From: a virus
Reading direction: 5' to 3' (one strand)
Length of the DNA: 64,000 nt
IMG/VR virus record: IMGVR_UViG_3300037882_001770
Span: 186,001-250,000 of that record
Shown: piece after piece, positions 41,550 through 48,447 of the stretch
How positions within the stretch are numbered: position 1 is the stretch's first letter
Layout of the letters: each line of letters begins with the position of its first letter
The notes under the pieces: generated by a model
The model's input: only the letters and a program-made list of their open reading frames with translations
Told to the model about the DNA's origin: nothing
The model's database searches: none
Program-made: the position numbers and the translations under genes

Positions 41550-42374
41550 ATGCCAGAAAAAACCTACAGATCAATTTTTATTTCGGATGTACATCTCGGT
41601 ACCCGTGACTGCAAGGCCGAAGCTCTCAACAACTTTCTCAAACACAACACCTGCGAAACCCTGTATCTTGTAGGAGACATAATTGACGCATGGAAAATAC
41701 AACAGAACAAGTGGCGATGGAAACAAAGCCACACCAATGTGATACGCAGAGTAATGGGTCATGCCAAACGTGGCACTCGAGTAATTTATGTGGCCGGCAA
41801 CCACGATGAATTTCTAAGACCCTTGATACCTTTGGGCATTGGCTTTGGCCTGATCGAAGTGGTAAATCAAGCAGAACACATAGGCGTGGATGGCCGACAC
41901 TATCTGGTCACACATGGTGATCTGTTCGACGGTATTACTAGACTGGCACCGTGGCTAGCATTTCTGGGTGACAAACTTTATGATTTTGTATTAAACTTAA
42001 ATTCACAGTTCAATGCTGTTCGTCGTAGGTTGCGCTTGGGTTATTGGAGTCTAAGCCGGTATCTCAAATACAAAGTCAAAAAAGCCGCCGATTTTTTGTT
42101 TCAGTTTGAACGTAATCTTGCTACCTACTGCAAGAAGCGTGGCTACGATGGTGTTATTTGTGGGCACATACATCATGCAGAAATCAAAGAGATAGATGGA
42201 ATCATGTACATGAATGACGGAGACTGGGTTGAGAGTATGACCGCCTTGGTTGAACATCATTCAGGAACATGGGAAATCATAACCTGGACCAAGGAGCACG
42301 ACGATGTGGATACTGATACTGTTGGCCGTGAACATAAACAATCCAAACGACGTACCCGGAAGAGTAAGCATTGA
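41550..42374 (+). CDS. LpxH-like UDP-2,3-diacylglucosamine diphosphatase-family phosphoesterase
   Basis: 274 aa. 'SIFISDVHLGTRDCKAEALN', 'LYLVGDIIDAW', 'VIYVAGNHDEF', 'YLVTHGDLFDG' and 'VICGHIHHAEI' give the full metallophosphoesterase set of the LpxH/YbbF subfamily, which cleaves UDP-diacylglucosamine in lipid A synthesis. A basic tail (KQSKRRTRKSKH) follows. It is paired with a glycosyltransferase as in bacterial LPS loci, which suggests envelope or glycan modification. The substrate may differ from lipid A precursor. Confidence 0.8.
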   Translation: MPEKTYRSIFISDVHLGTRDCKAEALNNFLKHNTCETLYLVGDIIDAWKIQQNKWRWKQSHTNVIRRVMGHAKRGTRVIYVAGNHDEFLRPLIPLGIGFGLIEVVNQAEHIGVDGRHYLVTHGDLFDGITRLAPWLAFLGDKLYDFVLNLNSQFNAVRRRLRLGYWSLSRYLKYKVKKAADFLFQFERNLATYCKKRGYDGVICGHIHHAEIKEIDGIMYMNDGDWVESMTALVEHHSGTWEIITWTKEHDDVDTDTVGREHKQSKRRTRKSKH

Positions 42375-42477
42375 GTTTGCCACCGAATCTGAATGTGTGC
42401 GGGCTCAGTCCACTGTGCAGTCGTGGTTGAAATTTGATTCTTTTCGAGTGATTACCAAATGTCAAAAACAATCTTAG
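42304..42477 (+). CDS. Small exported-looking protein, overlapping two genes (57 aa)
   Basis: Frame starting MWILILLAVNINNPNDVPGR in a different frame from its neighbours. It overlaps the 3' end of the phosphoesterase gene by 71 nt and the 5' end of the glycosyltransferase gene by 19 nt. N-terminal hydrophobic segment, then 'FATESECVRAQSTVQSWLKF' and 'ITKCQKQS', a Cys pattern typical of small secreted phage proteins. Moderately likely to be real. Confidence 0.5.
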   Translation: MWILILLAVNINNPNDVPGRVSIEFATESECVRAQSTVQSWLKFDSFRVITKCQKQS

Positions 42478-43466
42478 TAATAACCGACAATGTTCCAGAT
42501 CAAATCAACGGTGTGGTCACAACTTTCAAAAACCTGGAAAGTCACGCTGTTGACGCTGGGCATTGTGTTGTTTATCTTGATCCCTCTCAGTTTCCTCATT
42601 GTGCTTGCCCTGGGTATCCTGAAGTTCAACTCTGCTGGCCACACGGCATTAGCACGAAGATTAAGGCGATACAGCCGTCGTATATTCACATTGCCACCGA
42701 AGGCCCAGTAGGCCTATTTGCTCGCTGGTGGTGTGAGCGAAATCACATTCCCTACAATACCAGTTATCACACCGACTTTGCCAAGTTTCTAAAGAAAATG
42801 TATCGTGTGCCTGAGTCCGTGACCTGGTGGTATCTGCGTTGGTTTCACAAGAACAGTCACAGGGTGCTGGTTACAACAGAAAGCATACGGCAAGACTTGT
42901 TGACTCGTGGATTCGCCAATCTGCGTGTGTGGACTCGAGGAGTAGACCGAACCATATTTAACAGCACTCATCGTGGTGAAACTGTGGCAGGCGGTCCGGT
43001 ACTGTTAAGTGTTGGTCGGGTAAGTGTTGAAAAAGGCCTAGATGATTTTTGCCGATTAGACATTCCAGGCGCCACCAAAATTGTAGTTGGGGACGGTCCA
43101 TATAGACAAGAATTACAACGCCGGTATCCTGATATCGTTTTTGTGGGAAGTAAACAAGGAACCGACTTGGCTCGGTATTATGCTCAAGCCGATGTGTTTG
43201 TTTTTGCCAGTCGTGCTGACACTTTTGGTGTGGTCAACATTGAAGCATTGGCCTGCGGAACCCCGGTTGCGGCCTATCCTGTTGCAGGACCCAAGGATAT
43301 TGTTGAGCCTGGACTTACCGGATTCTTAAACAACAATTTACAATTAGCAGTGCAACAGTGCTTGACTCTGGATCGTGCGGCGGTAGAAACAGCCAGCCTA
43401 CAATGGACCTGGGCAGAATGTTGGCGTATATTTGAGGACAATCTAGTAGACTGTTCTGTTGCCTAA
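42459..43466 (+). CDS. Glycosyltransferase family 4 (alpha-mannosyltransferase-like)
   Basis: 335 aa, GT-B fold. N-terminal 'ILVITDNVPDQINGVVTTF'; donor side with 'LLSVGRVSVEKGLDDF', 'KIVVGDGPY', 'DVFVFASRADTFGVVNIEALACGTPVAAY' (the EX7E-type motif) and 'GPKDIV'. Transfers a sugar to an unknown acceptor, like the MgtA/PimB group. Companion of the LpxH-like gene. Followed by a terminator. Confidence 0.88.
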   Translation: MSKTILVITDNVPDQINGVVTTFKNLESHAVDAGHCVVYLDPSQFPHCACPGYPEVQLCWPHGISTKIKAIQPSYIHIATEGPVGLFARWWCERNHIPYNTSYHTDFAKFLKKMYRVPESVTWWYLRWFHKNSHRVLVTTESIRQDLLTRGFANLRVWTRGVDRTIFNSTHRGETVAGGPVLLSVGRVSVEKGLDDFCRLDIPGATKIVVGDGPYRQELQRRYPDIVFVGSKQGTDLARYYAQADVFVFASRADTFGVVNIEALACGTPVAAYPVAGPKDIVEPGLTGFLNNNLQLAVQQCLTLDRAAVETASLQWTWAECWRIFEDNLVDCSVA

Positions 43467-43480
43467 AAACAACACATTTA

Positions 43481-43505
43481 AAGCCCGATAAAACGGGCTT
43501 TTTTC
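43481..43505 (+). terminator. Intrinsic terminator
   Basis: AAGCCCG/CGGGCTT stem, loop ATAAAA, T-run, preceded by TAAAAACAACAC (43464-43475), which includes the stop codon of the glycosyltransferase. Confidence 0.82.
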
Positions 43506-43521
43506 TGGGTTTACCAAAAGG

Positions 43522-43550
43522 TTGACCAAAAATACCAGATCGGCTATAAT
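43522..43550 (+). promoter_or_regulatory. Sigma70-like promoter, cassette type
   Basis: GGTTGACC, 17-bp spacer, TATAAT, then GTTGTATAGTTAATAAAAAGGAG. The downstream half is identical to the cassette at 43859. Confidence 0.8.
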
Positions 43551-43580
43551 AGTTGTATAGTTAATAAAAAGGAGCCGAAG

Positions 43581-43853
43581 ATGAGCAAACTTACAGCATA
43601 TACTTTAGAGATTTACAAAAAAGACCGCAGAATCAAAGCAGGCCAACGCCTGGTTGAAAAGAAGGACTTCTGCCCAGTTACCCTGGATTACATTCAAACC
43701 GTGGTATCGGACAAGATTGCACAGGGATTTCTAGTGCAGGTTCACGAAACCTTTGTTACCAAGACTAACCTAATGGGTGGTAAGGAGTTTACCGAGCGTT
43801 ATGATACTCCACATTTTTGCTCGCCTGCTAGCGAATCATATTGGAGCATGTAA
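43581..43853 (+). CDS. Hypothetical protein (90 aa)
   Basis: MSKLTAYTLEIYKKDRRIKA then 'VEKKDFCPVTLDYIQTVVSD' and 'FVTKTNLMGGKEFTERYDTP'. Basic alpha/beta protein in a single-gene cassette with RBS AAAAAGGAG. Unknown. Confidence 0.58.
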   Translation: MSKLTAYTLEIYKKDRRIKAGQRLVEKKDFCPVTLDYIQTVVSDKIAQGFLVQVHETFVTKTNLMGGKEFTERYDTPHFCSPASESYWSM

Positions 43854-43858
43854 AACGG

Positions 43859-43887
43859 TTGACCAAAATTTACCGATTTGCTATAAT
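43859..43887 (+). promoter_or_regulatory. Sigma70-like promoter, cassette type
   Basis: ACGGTTGACC, 17-bp spacer, TATAAT, then GTTGTATAGTTAATAAAAAGGAG. Near copy of the cassettes at 43522 and 44121. Confidence 0.8.
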
Positions 43888-43917
43888 AGTTGTATAGTTA
43901 ATAAAAAGGAGTAGATA

Positions 43918-44115
43918 ATGACCACATTACAAGATAAATTAGGCCGTACCTTGACAGTAGGCGATCGTGTAGCATACGCTTCTTTTAAAAACCTGGGCAT
44001 GACATTTGGTACAGTTACCAAACTGGGTCGTGTGCGAGCCACGATAACTCCAGAAGCCCCTGCATTTAACCCCGATTCAGAGTCGTTTCGAACTACTGAA
44101 TTGGTAAAGATCTGA
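43918..44115 (+). CDS. Small SH3/KOW-like protein (65 aa)
   Basis: 'GRTLTVGDRVAYASFKNLG' and 'FGTVTKLGRVRATI' give the strand-turn pattern of a small beta-barrel (KOW/SH3-like). Single-gene cassette. Could bind RNA or a polymerase; no direct evidence. Confidence 0.55.
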   Translation: MTTLQDKLGRTLTVGDRVAYASFKNLGMTFGTVTKLGRVRATITPEAPAFNPDSESFRTTELVKI

Positions 44116-44120
44116 AACGG

Positions 44121-44149
44121 TTGACCAAAAAAGGCATTTAGGGTATAAT
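44121..44149 (+). promoter_or_regulatory. Sigma70-like promoter, cassette type
   Basis: AACGGTTGACC, 17-bp spacer, TATAAT, then 'AGTATATACAG' and an ACGGAGCAGG site. Confidence 0.75.
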
Positions 44150-44179
44150 AGTATATACAGTCAAAAAACGGAGCAGGAA

Positions 44180-44335
44180 ATGACAAAAAAACATTTTATC
44201 GCAATGGCAAAAGAAATCGCCCAAATGCCTAACATGGCAGATCGTTTAAAGGTTGCAATCGCTTTCTGTAAGGTAGCGGCAACGACCAATCCAAGATTTG
44301 ACCAAGCAAAATTTTTAGACGCATGTGGAGTTTAA
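44180..44335 (+). CDS. Small hypothetical protein (51 aa)
   Basis: Frame MTKKHFIAMAKEIAQMPNMA ... RFDQAKFLDACGV. The 'MTKKHF...' start and 'FD...FL.aCGV' end are common in small phage and plasmid proteins of unknown function. First gene of the 44.2-45.6 kb operon. Confidence 0.6.
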   Translation: MTKKHFIAMAKEIAQMPNMADRLKVAIAFCKVAATTNPRFDQAKFLDACGV

Positions 44336-44336
44336 T

Positions 44337-44684
44337 ATGACTGACATCAACAATATCATTCAAGTTAATACAATCGTGAACGAGGCCAAACAAGCCGCAC
44401 GTGAAGCCGCAGAAAAGTACTTCCAAGAAAAGCTGGGCGGTGTGGATCGATACTCGTGCGGATTTGCATGGGTTGACATCTACGGTATCAAGGGCAATAC
44501 CCGATTGGGCAAGGCATTCAAGGCCGCGGGCGTTCGCAAGAGTTACACTGGATCGTATCAGATTTGGAATCCAGCTGAAATGGGTGTACAGAACATTGAT
44601 ACTCTCGAAGCAGGTGCAGAAGCGGCCGCAAAGGTCTTTGAGAAGTATGGTTTCCGGGCCTATGCAGGATCGAGGTTAGACTAA
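44337..44684 (+). CDS. Hypothetical protein (115 aa)
   Basis: The start is set at the ATG 1 nt after the previous stop (MTDINNIIQVNTIVNEAKQA). 'GFAWVDIYGIKGNTRLGKAF' and 'YSCGFAW' are typical of an uncharacterised phage family. Helical, with an aromatic patch. Confidence 0.6.
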   Translation: MTDINNIIQVNTIVNEAKQAAREAAEKYFQEKLGGVDRYSCGFAWVDIYGIKGNTRLGKAFKAAGVRKSYTGSYQIWNPAEMGVQNIDTLEAGAEAAAKVFEKYGFRAYAGSRLD

Positions 44685-44848
44685 TGACCCTAGACCAAGC
44701 CCTGGAGGCAATTGAGAAGTACAGTATTAACCAAGGGGTAGACAGTCTTACAGCCATTGAACAGATGGTTCGATGCGTAAAAACTCTAACTCCAGAACAG
44801 TTGGAGGCATTGGATGTATTCATGGCCGAAGTAAAGGAACCAGTGTGA
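44684..44848 (+). CDS. Hypothetical protein (54 aa)
   Basis: Frame MTLDQALEAIEKYSINQGVD ... FMAEVKEPV, starting by TAATG overlap and ending in a GTGTGA junction with the next gene. Helical, unknown. Confidence 0.52.
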   Translation: MTLDQALEAIEKYSINQGVDSLTAIEQMVRCVKTLTPEQLEALDVFMAEVKEPV

Positions 44849-45513
44849 GAGTAACCAAGCAGAAACATGATGCCATTGACCTAATACCAGCTGACCTAGC
44901 TTGGTCTGCGGCTCAAGCGGCCTATCGTATCAATGGTGGTTATCTTAAACAACCGCTGGTCAAAGGCGATAAAATTGTCAAGCCTACCAACCGTGAGATT
45001 GTCAAGATTGCTCTGCACGATTTGTCATTAATCACTGATGCAGACCGTGAACTGGCTCAACAGATGCGTAAATTTATGGCCTCGACTGTGACCATGCAGG
45101 CACTCAAAACCGAACTCGGTGAGTGGGAACGGATTACTGCTCAGATATGTGGCCTAGATGTGGTTGATAGTTTATACGCTTTATCAGTGATCACAGCCAT
45201 GCCGCACAGTTATGCCAAGACCTTAAAGAAAGAATCTGTGGATGCCAGACTGGCTCGCACTCAAGAAGGCGGACTTCAAGCCAAAGTAGGCGACAAGGTT
45301 GATTTGACTGTGGAAATTGTTCGCAACAACTACAGTGCCAAGTTCAACACCTGGTTCATATCTGCCATTACCAATGACAACTATGCGGTGTTCTTTGCAT
45401 ACCGCGAAGCCATGCAACCAGACACTTGTATAAAAATCCGTGGCACGGTCAAACGACACACTGACCGTAGCACTCAACTCAATCGTGTCAAACTTGTAGG
45501 AGATAAAGAATGA
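44845..45513 (+). CDS. Hypothetical protein with C-terminal OB-like region (222 aa)
   Basis: GTG start overlapping the previous stop (GTGTGA). Helical N-terminal domain; the C-terminus 'VGDKVDLTVEIVRNNYSAKF..WFISAITNDNYAVFFAYREA..PDTCIKIRGTVKRH' reads like an OB-fold nucleic-acid-binding barrel. Could be a replication or repair accessory protein. An in-frame ATG 72 nt upstream lies within the preceding gene and has no ribosome site. Confidence 0.55.
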   Translation: MRVTKQKHDAIDLIPADLAWSAAQAAYRINGGYLKQPLVKGDKIVKPTNREIVKIALHDLSLITDADRELAQQMRKFMASTVTMQALKTELGEWERITAQICGLDVVDSLYALSVITAMPHSYAKTLKKESVDARLARTQEGGLQAKVGDKVDLTVEIVRNNYSAKFNTWFISAITNDNYAVFFAYREAMQPDTCIKIRGTVKRHTDRSTQLNRVKLVGDKE

Positions 45514-45638
45514 AAGCATTCGTGCTAGGAACCGTTTTTGGTATTTTGATCTGCACCGTTGGTTTATCTGGAATCGCTAAGATTTTGGACAACGGTGTAG
45601 CCAAAGTGCAAGAAGTATCCAAAGAAGCGGCCAAATAA
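45510..45638 (+). CDS. Small single-TM protein (42 aa)
   Basis: Frame MKAFVLGTVFGILICTVGLS then 'GIAKILDNGVAKVQEVSKEAAK'. One membrane helix with a helical tail. ATGA overlap with the previous gene. Unknown. Confidence 0.52.
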   Translation: MKAFVLGTVFGILICTVGLSGIAKILDNGVAKVQEVSKEAAK

Positions 45639-45671
45639 GGCATTTTGGATAACCAAAGATACACATTATGG

Positions 45672-45700
45672 TTGACAACAAATACTCAATCAGCTATAAT
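45672..45700 (+). promoter_or_regulatory. Sigma70-like promoter
   Basis: GGTTGACA, 17-bp spacer, TATAAT. The leader begins with a short TATGC...GCATA hairpin (45706-45724). Confidence 0.72.
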
Positions 45701-45775
45701 ATGTATATGCTAAGAAATTGGCATAGTAGTTCAGTAGTTTAAATCAACTTAATAGGCAACTTAGAAAGGCAACAC

Positions 45776-46105
45776 ATGTCACAAGAAAAATTATTTACAG
45801 TAGCAGGTACAGCAACTAATCCTAACGGCACAGTGAAAGCTCGTTTCGCTAACGATTTGGTAGCTCGTATCAAGATTTTAAACAAAGCAGGTTGCACTGC
45901 AATCAATTTAATTGAGCTCCCAAGCCCAATGACCAAATTGCAAGCTCTCCAGCATTTGCAGAGCGTTGGTATCACTGAAGGTGATGCTGGTTACGCAGTA
46001 GCAAACAAGTTGGCAGAAAAGACCAAGCTCGCCAAGAAAGGCGAAGTAAAGGTCAAGGCAACCGCAGTTAAGGCACCTGCTAAGGCAGAGAAAGTAACAG
46101 CCTAA
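45776..46105 (+). CDS. Hypothetical T4-like phage protein with basic tail (109 aa)
   Basis: 'MSQEKLFTVAGTATNPNGTV' then 'LVARIKILNKAGCTAINLIE' and 'LGDAGYAVANKLAEKT'-type segments. The C-terminal 30 residues are Lys/Ala/Pro-rich (KVKATAVKAPAKAEKVTA), like a nucleic-acid-binding tail. A long structured RNA tail follows. Unknown function, likely abundant. Confidence 0.62.
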   Translation: MSQEKLFTVAGTATNPNGTVKARFANDLVARIKILNKAGCTAINLIELPSPMTKLQALQHLQSVGITEGDAGYAVANKLAEKTKLAKKGEVKVKATAVKAPAKAEKVTA

Positions 46106-46290
46106 TCTTCAGGGGCCAGGCAACTGTAAGTCCCCTGATATTAGTTTTGTTGTTTGTAAGCTCAGAAGCACGATCAAGCCTTATGTAACCAAAACAATAA
46201 ACAGTAAACTCGAGTAAAGCTGTTGAGTTAGGCATATAGTGCAAACAACAAAACTAATATTACGAGCTCACTTCGGTGAGCTTTTTTACG
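46106..46290 (+). ncRNA. Candidate structured RNA or 3' UTR with long stem and terminator
   Basis: Starts right after the 45776 gene. First hairpin TCAGGGG...CCCCTGA (46109-46138). Then a 19-bp perfect inverted repeat (46138-46156 with 46242-46260) encloses an 85-nt loop that itself holds AACAG...CTGTT and the palindrome ACTCGAGT (46208-46215). A UUCG-tetraloop terminator (AGCTCAC-TTCG-GTGAGCT + T-run, 46267-46288) closes the unit. No known RNA family recognised. Confidence 0.5.
46267..46288 (+). terminator. Intrinsic terminator with UUCG loop
   Basis: AGCTCAC-TTCG-GTGAGCT stem followed by six T. Confidence 0.85.
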
Positions 46291-46302
46291 GCCAACATTT
46301 CT

Positions 46303-46554
46303 ATGCTAAGTATCTTTATGCTGGACGATATCAAACTCGAAGAAAGTATTCGCTTAACTATCCTTAATCTTATGGTGGTGTTGCATGATTGCGGAATTAA
46401 AGAAATACACCTAGGCGGGCTCATGCGAATACTTGGAATTGCCAATGACAAAGCAAGTATGCATGACAATGAGCTGGTTCAAATAGATGATAATTTTGTT
46501 AAATATGTAGAGGAAATAAATGCTCCAAGACCCGCAAATCAATCTTTACATTAA
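46303..46554 (+). CDS. Hypothetical protein (83 aa; start uncertain)
   Basis: The frame from the ATG at 46303 (MLSIFMLDDIKLEESIRLTI) is past the terminator. A later ATG at 46318 is equally possible, and no ribosome site is clear. The core 'ILNLMVVLHDCGIKEIHLGGLMRILG' resembles a conserved phage helical protein. TAATG overlap with the next gene. Unknown. Confidence 0.55.
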   Translation: MLSIFMLDDIKLEESIRLTILNLMVVLHDCGIKEIHLGGLMRILGIANDKASMHDNELVQIDDNFVKYVEEINAPRPANQSLH

Positions 46555-46796
46555 TGACTTTACCTACGTTTAAAAATGGGGATGCCCTTTATACAGTAAT
46601 CATACGAGACCCAGACGCCAAAAATCATTTAACCAAATGGTCCACATCGAGTCGTAGCATTCAGGCCCGGGTTGAGGACAATCGTATGCATATCTATGAC
46701 CATAATACTCTAAGTCTTTTTATAGTAACTTGGACACACAGTTGGGACAACATGGTCATTTGGGATCCTTGGACCAAACGGCATATTACTTTTTAA
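46554..46796 (+). CDS. Hypothetical protein (80 aa)
   Basis: 'MTLPTFKNGDALYTVIIRDP' then 'LFIVTWTHSWDNMVIWDPWTK'. Trp-rich beta protein. Unknown. Confidence 0.52.
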   Translation: MTLPTFKNGDALYTVIIRDPDAKNHLTKWSTSSRSIQARVEDNRMHIYDHNTLSLFIVTWTHSWDNMVIWDPWTKRHITF

Positions 46797-46801
46797 AATA
46801 C

Positions 46802-46829
46802 TTGACATACCGCCTTTATAGTGTATAAT
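46802..46829 (+). promoter_or_regulatory. Sigma70-like promoter
   Basis: TTGACA, 16-bp spacer, TATAAT, for the basic protein gene at 46869. Confidence 0.65.
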
Positions 46830-46868
46830 TAACTAGTGCATCAAGCACTTTATATAAAGGAAATAACA

Positions 46869-47054
46869 ATGTCACAACATGACGCAATCGTAACAGCATT
46901 TAACAACTATATCTCTGAAAACGAGAAATTTACAACCAAAGGTGTAAAAGCATCAGCTGCTCGTGCTCGCAAAGCTCTCCAAGAAATGAGTAAAGGCATC
47001 AAAGAGCGTCGCAAAGAAATTACTGCTGAAAAAGAAGCCTTGGCCGCCAAGTAA
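46869..47054 (+). CDS. Small basic protein, Hc1/histone-H1-like (61 aa)
   Basis: The start is set at MSQHDAIVTAFNNYISENEK behind AAGGAAATAAC. The middle 'TKGVKASAARARKALQEMSK' and C-terminal 'GIKERRKEITAEKEAL' resemble Hc1/HctA-type bacterial histone-like proteins ('..raRkaL.e..k..k..Rkei'). Could compact or coat phage DNA, or bind RNA. Confidence 0.62.
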   Translation: MSQHDAIVTAFNNYISENEKFTTKGVKASAARARKALQEMSKGIKERRKEITAEKEALAAK

Positions 47055-47055
47055 C

Positions 47056-47505
47056 ATGTCAAGTCCGCTTTGGAAATCTGGACAAACACTAACTGATACA
47101 TTAACAGCATCAGTTAGTGCAACTACAGCCAGTCAAAATTATACCATTGGAAATCTTGGAAGTGGGTTGACTTATTCCAACACAGCTATTACCGGTCTGG
47201 CATATCCTAATGTGACTATCAGTGCCGGGACCAATGCTCAACCGTGGTTTAATACTAATGCAAGCCCTAAGATCAAACTGGACGGTGAAGGTGCTGACAT
47301 AGTGGTCAATGGACACAGTCTAGTTGATGCTATCAATGACATCCGAGATCGTCTCAATTGCCTGCAGATCAATCCGGCGTTGGAAAAGGAATGGGACGAA
47401 CTTAGAGCGTTAGGCGATCAGTACCGCGAACTGGAAAAACAGATCCTAGCCAAACAGGCCACGTGGGATCGGTTAAAGGCCATGCTGCCGCCTGAGATTG
47501 ACTAA
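47056..47505 (+). CDS. Hypothetical structural-type protein (149 aa)
   Basis: The N-terminal beta region 'TASVSATTASQNYTIGNLGSG' resembles fibre-type strands. The C-terminus is a coiled-coil-like helix (INPALEKEWDELRALGDQYR). Also ends in 'WDRLKAMLPPEID'. Might be a minor virion protein. Only 1 nt after the previous stop. Confidence 0.55.
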   Translation: MSSPLWKSGQTLTDTLTASVSATTASQNYTIGNLGSGLTYSNTAITGLAYPNVTISAGTNAQPWFNTNASPKIKLDGEGADIVVNGHSLVDAINDIRDRLNCLQINPALEKEWDELRALGDQYRELEKQILAKQATWDRLKAMLPPEID

Positions 47506-47526
47506 ATTAGTAAACTTTGCTATAAT
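47498..47526 (+). promoter_or_regulatory. Sigma70-like promoter
   Basis: TTGACT, 17-bp spacer, TATAAT. Predicted start at about 47533, 5 nt before the ATG at 47538. Confidence 0.62.
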
Positions 47527-47537
47527 GTATGTATATT

Positions 47538-47870
47538 ATGGTAAAAACGCATCAAAATTTGCAGTTATTGGCCCGTGTTGTTGTGCATGAGCTAAGTATT
47601 CTAGAGAGTAGAAAACACAACCAGGCTGTCGTTTGTTCGATCAGCGGAGGATTACAGTCTAAATCTACTCCACAACGGATCGACCAGTGCCGCAAAGCTG
47701 GTCTTTTTACAAGAGGACTTCGGAAATCCTCTTCATTGACAAATGGTATAGGCCCGGGGAGAAACAAAACCGCGCTTAAAGAGTATGGCACTGAGGCCCG
47801 AGGTCTTTATCTGTCCTGCGACTTTGTCTATGCGTCCATCCTGGGCACTCCGGTGAACGGTTCACTATAA
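47538..47870 (+). CDS. Hypothetical protein (110 aa), doubtful
   Basis: Open frame MVKTHQNLQLLARVVVHELS ... TPVNGSL with a short or absent leader. It contains two strong hairpins in the mRNA: GACCAG...CTGGTC + TTTTT (47681-47708), which resembles a terminator, and AAGAGGA...TCCTCTT. So a non-coding RNA is a possible alternative. Basic, Ser/Arg-rich, unknown. Confidence 0.45.
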   Translation: MVKTHQNLQLLARVVVHELSILESRKHNQAVVCSISGGLQSKSTPQRIDQCRKAGLFTRGLRKSSSLTNGIGPGRNKTALKEYGTEARGLYLSCDFVYASILGTPVNGSL

Positions 47871-47886
47871 CCGAAAGGAGAAGACA

Positions 47887-48447
47887 TTGAAACTTATCTC
47901 AATATCGAACTTAGGTAGTTTTGCATTCAAGTTGGTGGGCTTTACCGCAGTGATGTTTGCTGTGGTCTCAGCGGTCAATTATAAATTGGATGCGTTGGCA
48001 GCAGAAAATCAAGTGGCACGTCAGGGATTTATCAGCGTGGCAGAACGTAGTAAGCAGTTGGATTGCCTGACCCGCAACATCTACTGGGAAGCCGGATCTG
48101 AGCCGTTTGAAGGCAAGGTGGCTGTGGCCCAGGTCACTTTAAACCGCGTGGAGTCGGGACGATTTGCTCGAGACATTTGCGGTGTAGTTTATCAAAAAAA
48201 TGTAGTGTACGATCGAGTAATCTGCCAGTTCAGCTGGTACTGTGACGGATCCAGTGTACGCAAGACCATTTACCCAGCACACTGGAAAGAGTCGGAAGAA
48301 GTGGCCAAAAAGGTCTTACTGGAAGGCTTTAGGCTGCCCAGCGTAAAAAACGCCATGTATTTTCATGCGGACTATGTAAATCCGCGGTGGGGTAAACCAC
48401 AAGTAGCAAAATTTGGAAGGCACATCTTTTATGCGGAAAAAATATGA
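47887..48447 (+). CDS. Cell-wall hydrolase, SleB family, with N-terminal membrane anchor (endolysin candidate)
   Basis: 186 aa from a TTG start with AAAGGAGAAG. An N-terminal TM helix (residues 14-32: FKLVGFTAVMFAVVSAV) suggests a signal-anchor-release type enzyme. The catalytic domain begins 'LTRNIYWEAGSEPFEGKVAVAQVTLNR' (E68), then 'CQFSWYCDGSS' and 'AMYFHADYVNPRW', all SleB motifs. It cleaves peptidoglycan. Overlaps a three-TM protein gene by 4 nt, a possible holin. Confidence 0.85.
   Translation: MKLISISNLGSFAFKLVGFTAVMFAVVSAVNYKLDALAAENQVARQGFISVAERSKQLDCLTRNIYWEAGSEPFEGKVAVAQVTLNRVESGRFARDICGVVYQKNVVYDRVICQFSWYCDGSSVRKTIYPAHWKESEEVAKKVLLEGFRLPSVKNAMYFHADYVNPRWGKPQVAKFGRHIFYAEKI

Noticed and set aside
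46106-46290. Considered insertion sequence ends (long inverted repeat)
   Set aside because: Arms are only 85 nt apart, no transposase, no target duplication seen; better explained as an RNA stem.
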